A DNA stretch of 64,000 nt from contig NW_027195382.1 of assembly GCF_038502225.1 (NCBI RefSeq), positions 42,501 to 106,500 on the forward strand, read 5' to 3'. Below are positions 56,086-64,000 of this stretch, one piece after another. The stretch's first letter is position 1, and the number at the start of each line of letters is the position of its first letter. The notes under the pieces were generated by a model, which was not told the origin of the DNA, ran no database searches, and worked only from the letters and a program-made list of their open reading frames with translations. The stretch comes from Cherax quadricarinatus. Its lineage: Eukaryota > Arthropoda > Malacostraca > Decapoda > Parastacidae. The position numbers and the translations under genes are program-made.

Positions 56086-57955
56086 CCCAGGCAACTCTCC
56101 CAGTGTGCTAGGTAACCTAATCAACTCTCCTAGTATGCTAGATAACCCAGTCAACTCTGCCTGTCTGCAGATAACCCAGTCAACTATCCCGGTGTGCTGC
56201 ATAACCCAGTCAACTCTACCAGTTTGCTGGGTAACCCAGTCAACTCTCCCAGTGTGCTAGATAACATAGTCAACTCTCCCAGTGCGCTGCATTACCCAGT
56301 CAACTATCCCGGTGTGATACATAACCCAGTCAACTCTCCCAGTTTGCTAGGTAATCCAGTCAACTCGCCCAGTTTGCTAGGTAACCCAGTCAACTCTCCC
56401 AGTTTGCTAGGTACCCCAATCAACTCTCCCAGTGTGCTAAATAACCAAGCCAACTCTCCCAGTGTTCTAGGTAACCCAGCCAACTCTCCCAGTGTGCTAG
56501 GTAACCCAGTCAACTCTGCCACTGTGTTCGGTAATCTAGTCAACTCTCCCAGTGTGTTAGGTAACCCAGTCAACTCTCACAGTGTGCTAGCTAACCAAGT
56601 CAATTCTCCCAGTGTGCTAGTAACCCAGTCAATTCTCCTAGTGTGCTAGGTAACCCAGCCAACTCTTCCGGTGTGCTAGGTAACCCAGTCAACTCTGCCA
56701 CTGTATTCGGTAATCCAGTCAATTCTTCCATTGTGATAGACAGCCCAGTAACTCTCCCAGTATGCTCGGTAATCCAGTCAAATCTCCCAGTGTGCTAGAT
56801 AACACAGTCAATTGTCCCAGTGCGCTTGACAACCCAGGCAACTCTCCCAGTGTGCTAGGTAACCAAGTCAACTCTCTCAGTGTGTTAGATAACCCAGTCT
56901 ACTCTCCCAGTGTGCTAGGTAACCCAGTCAACTCTCCCAGTTTGCAAGATGACCCACTCAACTCTCCCAGTTTGTTAGGTAACCCAGTCATCTCTCCCGG
57001 TGTGCTAGGTAACCCAGTCAACTTTCTCAGTGTGGTAGATAACCCAGCCAACTCTGCCAGTGTGGTAGATAACCCAGCCAACTCTCCCAGTGTGGTAGAT
57101 AACCCAGCCAACTCTCCCAGTGTGCTAGATAACACAGTCAATTGCCCCAGTGTGTTAGATAACCCTGTCAACTTTCCCAGTGTGCTAGATAACCCAGTCA
57201 ACTTTCTCAGTGTGGTAGATAACCCAATCAACTCTCCCAGTGTGCTAGATATCCTAGTCAACTTTTTCAGCGTGGTAGATAACCCAGTCAACTCTCCTAC
57301 TGTGCAAGGTAACCCAGCCAACTCTTCCGGTGTGCTAGATAACCCAGTCAACTCTGTCACTGTATTCGGTAATCCAGTCAACTCTCCCAGTGTGATAGAC
57401 AACCCAGTAACTCTCCCAGTATGCTCGGTAATCCAGTCAAATCTCCCAGTGTGCTAGATAACACAGTCAATTGTCCCAGTGTGCTAGACAACCCAGCCAA
57501 CTCTCCCAGTGTGCTAGGTAACCCAGCCAACTCTCCCAGTGTGCTAGATAACCCAGTCAACTCTGCAACTGTGTTCGGTAACCTAGTCAACTCTCCCAGT
57601 GTGCTAGGTAACCCAGTCAATTCTCCCAGTGTGCTAGGTAACCCAGCCAACTCTTCCGGTGTGCTAGATAACCAAGTCAACTCTGCCACTGTATTCGGCA
57701 ATCCAGTCAACTCTCCCAGCGTTGTAGATAACCCAGGCAACTCTCCCAGTGTGGAAGATAACCCAGTCATCTCTCCCAGTGTGCTAGGTAACCCAGTCAA
57801 CTCTCCCAGTGTGCTAGATAACCGAGTCCACTCTCCTAGTGTGCTGGATAACCCAATCAACTTTCCCAGTGTGGTAGATAACCCAATCAACTTTCCCCGT
57901 GTGCTAGATAACCCAGTCATCTTTCCCATTGTGCTTGATAACCCAGTCAACTCTA
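56086..57955 (+). repeat. 30-bp minisatellite (~62 copies)
   Basis: The unit is CCCAGTGTGCTAGGTAACCC then AGTCAACTCT, with many substitutions. Open frames encoding NSPSVLGNPV-like decapeptides on one strand, and others on the reverse strand, follow from the unit length and are not evidence of a protein. Confidence 0.95.
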
Positions 57956-57966
57956 ACAATGACCGT

Positions 57967-58125
57967 GAGGTGCATTACTTGTGATGTTAAGTGCATTACT
58001 TGTAATGTTAAGTGCATTACATGTGATGTTAAGTGCATTTCTTGTCATTTTAAGTGCATTACTTGTCATGTTAAGCGCATCACTTGTGACTACTTGTTAT
58101 GTGCATTACTTGTGATTACTTGACA
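57967..58125 (+). repeat. 21-bp tandem repeat (~7 copies)
   Basis: Copies of AAGTGCATTACTTGTGATGT plus one T, decaying to the right. Confidence 0.9.
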
Positions 58126-58170
58126 AGCTAAGAGCTGGTAACTACATCAGCTCATTTGAAATAATTTTGG

Positions 58171-60180
58171 TTATGGAAAATGCAAGTAGGAAACAGGATG
58201 AAGTTGGAGCAATCTGTGAGCCAGCATTTTCATTTGATCAACTGACTTTATCTTGTTGACATCATTATGCTGTACGAATATGTTCCAGATTCGAGTCATC
58301 CTGGGGATAAATGATCTCAGATGAAGTGATGTTCTGGGGAAGGGTACAGCCAGAGTGAAGTTGCTGCTTTCTGCTCGTCTTCTGGTATAGAAGCTTCCTT
58401 GTCGCTTTCCTCGAAGTGGAGCCAGGTGTGGTACTTTGACAATATTGGCCTTGTACATAACAGTAAGGCCACCCACATCCCTCCTGTGTTGAAGGCTCTG
58501 CTGAAATTACAGATCTATCCAGGATGGGTCCAGGCGAGAGATGAGACGTCTTGTTCTGTTCTCTTCTCTGTCAAGCAGTCGCAGATGAGAGGGGGGAAGC
58601 AGACAAACCAAGAATGTAGAGCATACTCAAGGAATGAGCGTACCTGCGCCTCATACAGAATCTTGCAACCCCTGCTGTCAAGCAGATGCGAGATATGGCG
58701 AAGTGTTGAAAGCTGCCTTGTTTGCAAGATTTACAAACGTGGTTCTTCATGGTCTTTTTGGAGTGAAATTTCACCCCAAGGGTATCAACTTCTTCTCCAG
58801 GTACCAACACTCCCATTCATACTTGCTGCTAGAGACCATCATTTGCTTTTTCTCACGTGCAAATGTTACTTGCCATCGGTTTCCCCAAGCTGATATACCT
58901 CGTAGCTGGTGTTTGATGTAACTTAGGGCAGCTGGGATTTCTTCCCTTGGATAAGTGAATGTCAGAGTGTAGTCGTCTGCATATGCATGGGATTCTGGGA
59001 TGAGATGAAGAAGGTCACTGAAGTAGACATTCCATAACAATGGTCCCAGAACGCTTCCTTGTGTAACACTCGCCCTAATAGGATGTCTTTCTGATTCTGT
59101 TCCATTGAGAACTACACTTAGACATTTACCATGAAGGTAATCACTGAGGAGACATAACGTAGAGCCTGAAATTCCCAGAGCTTTCAGTTTTACCAAGAGG
59201 CCCTGGTGCCACACCCGGTCGAAAGCATCAGCAATGTCCAATGCTACCAAACAGCTGACTTTCGATTCATCCAGTGATTGGTGCCACTTAGTGGAGAGGT
59301 TTAACAACAGATCAGCAGCAGAGTAACCTTTCCTGAAGCCATATTGACGGTTACAAAGTAGTAGTGATTTGTAGTTAAAAAACTCTGTCATATGCCATGA
59401 GATTATTGTCTCAAGGATCTTGCCAGTGATTGACAGGAGTGACTCTGGTCTGTAGTTGCTGATTTCTGCTCTGCTGTTCTTTATGTGAGCAGGGACTACA
59501 TTTGCCTTTTTCCACAGAGGCCATTTACACTGTACTAGGCAGTGCTGAAAGATGCTAGTTAGAGGTGCTGCTAGCTGGTGTGCACATCTTCTCAGCAATC
59601 TTGGGCTCAACTTGTCAGAGCCCACAACCTTTTCTTGGTCAAGCGATTTAAGAGGGAAATGCATCTCCTCCTGCTTTATTGTCATCACTGACATTTTTGA
59701 CACAGTTCTTGCAGCTAGCCAAGGAGGATCCCTTGCTGGAGCAGGAACTTGCATTTTGGTAGCAAAGTGCTCGGCAAAGAGGTCCGCTTTCTTTTGACTA
59801 CTAATAGAGGTGGTCCCATCCTGTCGGTTTAGAGGTGGAATGAGTTCATCAGGCAGACAACCTTTTCTGTTCTTCGCCAGGGACTACCAGGTTTTGGAGC
59901 CTACTCTACCTGATGCTAGCTTTCTTATTGTGTTCACCTCCCATTTAGCAACTGCCCACTTTTGAACTTCGCCCATTTGCCTACAGGCTTACCTGTGCAA
60001 GTTCCTGTTATAGGTGGTAGGATATCTCTTATACCTTCGCCATGCCTTGTACTTAGCAGTAGCAGCCTCTCTACAACGAAAGCCAACCCAAGGCTGATCT
60101 GTAGGCTTCGTCACATGTTGCCGGTGAGGGATGTGTTCTGGTTGTAGATTAAGGATGTGTCCAGTGAAAGCTTTCACTTG
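58171..60180 (-). mobile_element. 5'-truncated LINE
   Basis: The region reads right to left. It begins with a pre-RT segment (WVGFRCREAATAKYKAWRRY, then GSKTW followed by a stop, then SLAKNRKGCLPDELIPPLN, LFAEHFATKM). The RT follows, and then post-RT segments in shifting frames (LGVKFHSKKTMKNHV; ILYEAQVRSFLEYALHSW; RRAESSNFTLAVPFPRTSLH, then SFIPRMTRIWN). It starts beside a CT microsatellite at about 60184-60204 and ends near 58165. The endonuclease domain is absent. Confidence 0.85.
58771..59754 (-). pseudogene. LINE reverse transcriptase
   Basis: A 327-codon frame with the RT core intact: AEISNYRPESLLSITGKILE, QYGFRKGYSAADLL, motif A CLVALDIADAFDRVWH (D173), TQGSVLGPLLWNVYFSDLLH and motif C HAYADDYTLTF (YADD 258-261). 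It belongs to the non-LTR type (Jockey/CR1-like in appearance; the clade is not determined). The first Met is not the true start, because the homologous frame continues upstream to at least 60130 with an in-frame TAG at the Trp of GSKTW-. The frame is lost after about 58810. The enzyme would reverse-transcribe the element at a nicked target. Confidence 0.82.
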
Positions 60181-60183
60181 GTT

Positions 60184-60204
60184 CTCTCTCTCTCTCTCTC
60201 TCTC
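60184..60204. repeat. (CT)n microsatellite
   Basis: About 20 bases of CT between the LINE edge and duplicated block A. Confidence 0.95.
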
Positions 60205-60535
60205 CATTCGTATGCAATTGCTGATAGGAGTAATTTTGCTTTTGCTGAGAGTCTGGATCCTGACAGTAGTAACAACAGCTGCAACACTGAAGTTCATTCT
60301 TCCCTAAACAATTTCACTCTTTTAACTTTATGTGTCTTCGAAAATATATTAAGTACTAGTTTAGAACAAAAATGCATTCGGAGTCAATGCAGTCATTAGT
60401 AGTATTTTACAAAAAAAGGGAATTGTCACACTCTTAAGCTCGACATAGTGACTATGACAACACCAGCTGCCGACCTCATCGTCAGGATGCAAATATTCCT
60501 GGTTAAGGAACGTTTTAAGCCCCATATATATCCCA
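60205..60535 (+). repeat. Duplicated block, copy A
   Basis: Homologous to 62100-62456 and 63225-63590. Shared landmarks are AATTTTGC, CTGACAGTAG, CTTCATTCTTCC or a similar sequence, AACAATTTCAC, ACCAGCTGCCGACC, AATATTCCTGGTTA and CATATATA. The frame corresponding to the signal-like exon of copy B is damaged here. Confidence 0.8.
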
Positions 60536-60810
60536 CCCAGACAGGTGGTGGCCAGTAGGTAGGGTGATGATACCAGATGCCACACAGTCAGGTGGTAGCC
60601 AGTAGGTAGGGTGATGATACCAGATGCCACACAGTCAGGTGGTAGCTAGTAGGTAGGGTGATGATACCAGATGCCACACAGTCAGGTGGTGGCCAGTAGG
60701 TAGGGTGATGATACCAGATGCCACACAGTCAGGTGGTGGCCAGTAGGTAGGGTGATGATACCAGATGCCACACAGTCAGGTGGTGGCCAGATAGATAGAT
60801 AGATAGATAC
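60535..60810. repeat. 47-bp minisatellite (5 copies) and (AGAT)n
   Basis: The unit contains GCCAGTAGGTAGGGTGATGA, then TACCAGATGCCACACAGTCA and GGTGGTG. It ends with five AGAT repeats at about 60788-60808. Confidence 0.93.
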
Positions 60811-60877
60811 TGTTAGGAGGATACCATTGGATAATAACAGAATAACACAAAGGCACAATTCCGTGACTGGAAGAAAA

Positions 60878-60993
60878 CACAAATAACCCGCACATAGGAG
60901 AGAGGATCTTACGACGATGTTTCGGTCTGAATGGTCCAAGTCGGACCGAAACGTCGTCATAAGCTCCTCTCTCCTTAATGCGGGTTATTTGTG
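60878..60993. mobile_element. Palindromic fold-back (MITE-like) element
   Basis: 116 bases with ~50-bp inverted arms. CACAAATAACCCGCACATAG on the left mirrors CTCCTTAATGCGGGTTATTTG on the right, and GACGATGTTTCGGTC mirrors GACCGAAACGTCGTC. The centre GGTCCAAGTCGGACC is itself a small hairpin. A decayed relative is at 1857-1945. Confidence 0.8.
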
Positions 60994-61009
60994 TGTGGTG
61001 TCAGAATAA

Positions 61010-61660
61010 CTAGTGGTGGAAGGATGCAAGAGATGGAAGGATAACTAATGGTAGAAAGATAACTTCTAATGGAAAGATAGTTACTGGTGGAAGGATAACT
61101 ACTGGTTGAACGATAGTTTCTGATGGAAGGATAACAACTGGAGGAATGATAAGTGTTTGTGCAATGATAGCTATGGGTGGAAGGCTAGCTACTGATATAA
61201 AGATAACTACTCGTAAATGTCAAACGATATAACTATTGCTTGATTGAAACTAGTGGAAAAATAACTTCTGGAAAAAGAATACCTAAAGATAGTAGAATAT
61301 CTACGCGTGCAAGAATAACGAATTGTAGAATAATAACTACTGGTGGAAGGTTAACTACAGGTTGAAGTTAAGTTCCTGACTAAGGGACAACTACCAATTG
61401 AAGGATAAAAACTGGTCGAAGGATAACTATTAACGAAAGAGTAACTGCTCGAGGAATGATAACTGATACTCATTATATAAGTACTGGTAAAAAATAATGA
61501 TACTGGTGGAAAGATAACTATTAATTTGTTGAAAATTACTGGTTAAAGAATAACAATAGTAAGGAATGATAACTGAAGGTGAAAGGATAACTACTTATGG
61601 AAGAGCAAATGCTGAAAATTTAGAAAGGCAATTTCTGATTGAATCGTAATTAGTGAAGAA
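61010..61660. repeat. Degenerate ~20-bp repeat
   Basis: Decayed copies of GGTGGAAGGATAACTACTGG. The same family returns at about 62720-62900. Confidence 0.75.
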
Positions 61661-61749
61661 TTGACAGCCAATTAACAGTGGAGGTAAAACTGACATTTGA
61701 AAGGTCCCCATCGTTCAGAGGTCATCTCCCAATGACAATGAAGATTCCC

Positions 61750-62060
61750 TACAAGGGCAGCGAGAGAGATGATCGTAGAGTGAGGAACATGATACGGTGA
61801 TGACAACGGAATTATGATGAAGAGAGTGGACAGTGATAAGAGCAGAGGGTGATGACAGCAGAGTAAAGGAAATGATAGTAGAGGAGGAGGATGACAGTTG
61901 AGTGATAGTGATGACATGACTGTGATAACAGCAGAGTGATGGTCATGGCAGCAGAGTGACGGTGATGGCCACAGAGTGACGTTGTTGACAGCAGAGTGAA
62001 GGTGAAGACAACAGTGACAATGATGACAGCAGTCATGATAATAACAGTAGAGCGGGGGAT
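61750..62060. repeat. Degenerate GATGACAGCAGAGTGA repeat
   Basis: Imperfect ~18-20 bp units, all G/A-rich. The same family returns at 62900-63225, between copies B and C of the duplicated block. Confidence 0.75.
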
Positions 62061-62099
62061 GACAGAAGAGGGACAGTGATGATAGCACTACCACTGTTA

Positions 62100-62456
62100 C
62101 TTTTTAGATGTCTTTTATTCAACATTAAGTCTGCTTTTCGTGTACAAATGTTATTGGCATTAATTTTGCTGTTATTGGGAAGCTGGACCTCTGACAGTAG
62201 CAGCAAAAGCTCCAACATGGAACTTCATTCTTCCTTAAACAATTTCACGTTTGATTTTTTAAAAGAAATAGCACAATATACAATAAATAAAAAAAAAGCA
62301 CTCGTGATCAACGCAGGCATTAGTAATGTCTTACAAAAAATGAAAGAATTTTAATAATATTTAGCTGGGCACGGTGACCCTGAAGATACCAGCTGCCGAC
62401 TTTACTGTAATGATACGAATATTCCTGGTCATTGAAAGTTTTAAAACCATATCTCT
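62100..62456 (+). pseudogene. Duplicated block, copy B, with possible signal-peptide exon
   Basis: The best preserved of three copies. A frame at about 62145-62354 starts MLLALILLLLGSWTSDSS, which looks like a secretion signal, and continues MELHSSLNNFTFDFLKEIAQ and KKALVINAGISNVLQKM before a stop. The helix-like NNFTFDFLKEIAQ faintly recalls the start of a serpin, but the match is too short to name. Copies A and C carry the same sequence with indels, so at most one could ever be read through. It may be a relic of a first exon that was duplicated along with its surroundings. Confidence 0.35.
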
Positions 62457-62636
62457 CTACGAGCCCCGTGAGGGCGGGGAATGTGGCTAGGCCTAGGGAC
62501 AGTTGGTCCCAAAGATGAGGGGGGTACTTGTACCTCCTCCCATGGGAGACTTACGTCTTGAGACACTCCCCAGATAGGGAGCCAAGGCCGGGCCACCACT
62601 ACTTGGAAAAGACCCGGGTCGGGAGAGTACCTTTCA
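62457..62636. mobile_element. GC-rich ~180-bp insertion in block B
   Basis: From CTACGAGCCCCGTGAGGGCG to GACCCGGGTCGGGAGAGTAC. Absent from the same place in copies A and C, and much more GC-rich than its surroundings. Possibly a SINE; no promoter boxes or target duplication could be shown. Confidence 0.4.
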
Positions 62637-62699
62637 GGTGGTAGGTAAGTTGATGACACCAGCTGCAACACAGAAATTATTGGGATTCAGCTTTTACTA

Positions 62700-63225
62700 G
62701 TATTTAGAACGTTGTCAGAAGGATTGCTGTTAGTTGAGTGATAACTTTGGCTGAAAGTATAACTACTGGTGGATGGAAAAATACTGGAAAGGTAATTACC
62801 GGTGGAATCGTAATTACTGTTATAGGAGCTACTAAGAATTTAAATTAAGATACCCATGAAAGAATAGCTGCTAATGAAAGGGTAACTAATGTTGGAAGGT
62901 GATGACAGTAGAGTGAAGGTGATGACAATGAAGAGTCATAACAGCGGAGTGATGACAGTGTAGGGAGATAAGAGCAGAACGAAAGTGATAAGGGCAGTGT
63001 GAGGGGGGTCTCACCTGCAGTGTGAAGGTGATGACAGCAGAGGGTTATGACAGAAGGGTCAGAGTAATGAATACTTAATGAGGGTGATAACAGCAGAATA
63101 AGAGTGATGACAGCAGAATGAGGGTTATGGCAGCAGAACGTTGGTTATGACAGCAGAGAGATGGCACTAGAGAGGTGGTGACAGCACAGTGACAGTGATG
63201 ACAGAAGAGTGAAGGTAGTGGTGAG
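62700..63225. repeat. Degenerate ~20-bp repeats between blocks B and C
   Basis: A short GATAACTACTGGTGGA-like part and then a GATGACAGCAGAGTGA-like part, in the same order as after block A. Confidence 0.7.
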
Positions 63226-63590
63226 GGTGTCTTAGTCTTTTATTTAAAGATCTATTTCTTTTGTATACACTTGCTACCAGCATTAATTTTGTTGTCACTA
63301 GTGGGCTGGTTACTGACAAAAGCAACAAAAGCTCCATCACTGACTGTAAATCTTCCTTAAAAACTTCTACTCTTCTAAGCTTTTAATTATTTTTTGGTAA
63401 ATATGCAAGTGCTAAATAAGAAGAAAAAAACAGAACTCTGTATCAGTGCATCAACAACTTCTTACAAAAAAAAAAGGAAGAAGTTAACTTGATATGAGCT
63501 TGTCAAGGTTATCTTGGCGTCACCAGCAGTCGACCTCACTGTCAGGATAGCAGCCTTCCTGGTTATTAAAGGTTTTCAAACTCATATATA
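63225..63590 (+). repeat. Duplicated block, copy C
   Basis: Matches copies A and B with landmarks CATTAATTTTGTTGTC, CAACAAAAGCTCC, AATCTTCCTTAAA, CACCAGCAGTCGACCTCACT and CTTCCTGGTTATTAAAG. The signal-like frame is destroyed. Confidence 0.75.
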
Positions 63591-64000
63591 CCTTTAGTGA
63601 TGTCCGGTAGGTTGATCCATGACACTAAATACTCCACAGGTATCATTGTGATTCAGTTTTATACTGGGATTTATCACACAGTCTTAGCTATCTGCTACAC
63701 TCCTATATTTCTCAATACACATTTACTTCAGTTGTTTATAAGAGTCATATTCTTTACTCACTACTTATCATTGCATCAACGTCTTTGTTTCTGCTTCTGT
63801 TGATCTTCATTTTCCTGAATGTGACATGGTAGACAATATGAATATGGTCCAACAGCACCGAATCTCTGGAGAATTTCTTTGAGTAGTGATTACACCTACG
63901 ATATGAAATTTTCGTTAGTCACCCTTTCCCATTATAAGAATATGTTCCAAATCCAGCATTCTTTCCTAGACGTTCTGTCCCTTTTACCCTTCTTCTGTCA
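63591..64000. other. Unique-looking end of window
   Basis: The first ~90 bases still resemble the sequence following block B (GGTAGGTTGAT, GATTCAGTTTTA). The rest shows no gene or repeat that I can support. Confidence 0.45.

Noticed and set aside
56194..57984. Decapeptide repeat protein (NSPSVLGNPV type)
   Set aside because: It is the 30-bp array; the frame breaks several times and the opposite strand is equally open.
60157..60399. Small secreted protein in duplicated block A
   Set aside because: The frame begins in LINE sequence and a CT microsatellite; only copy B has a plausible signal-like start.

Overview
This window looks like non-coding, repeat-dominated nuclear DNA from an animal, most likely a decapod crustacean such as a crayfish. 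The organism is inferred from the style and mix of retroelement and microsatellite families and was not tested by any search. I find no convincing intact host gene. By my estimate about half of the 64 kb is tandem repeat. Nearly every very long open frame (for example the 1,600-codon frames at 11.0-15.9 kb) is a stop-free minisatellite, not a gene.

Layout. 0-2.6 kb: two oppositely oriented Penelope-like GIY-YIG relics, a LINE 3' end and a fold-back relic. 2.6-5.6 kb: minisatellites. 5.6-10.99 kb: an LTR retrotransposon on the minus strand whose polyprotein is ordered Gag-protease-integrase-RT-RNase H. This is the Gmr1-type order, with integrase before reverse transcriptase, and the element sits inside a 26-bp minisatellite that continues to 15.8 kb. 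16.5-29.7 kb: a run of minisatellites, including an inverted duplication centred near 25.7 kb and three related families at 23.4-29.7 kb. 29.7-33.5 kb: a compound hairpin, a broken unknown ORF, a piggyBac-like transposase relic and a LINE relic. 34.5-41.1 kb: a 39-bp array, then a 32-bp array carrying a solo LTR of the Gmr1-like family and a partial inverted copy of it. 41.8-42.4 kb: a Penelope-like 3' end. 42.5-56.1 kb: a 44-bp minisatellite split by a Ty3/gypsy element (gag, protease-RT, RNase H-integrase). The integrase of that element is itself interrupted by an 818-bp composite element with a 13-bp target duplication. 56.1-64 kb: a 30-bp array, a minus-strand LINE and a three-fold duplicated block carrying a possible signal-peptide exon relic.

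The sequence suggests repeated rounds of retroelement insertion into, or array growth around, minisatellites. Both large LTR elements keep a 3' LTR but have lost the 5' LTR at the border with an array. The most interesting lead is a hammerhead-ribozyme-like core (CTGATGA, short hairpin, GAAAC). It occurs three times in the composite element, and related cores occur in the Penelope-like 3' end and in a fold-back element. Whether any of these cleaves is unknown.
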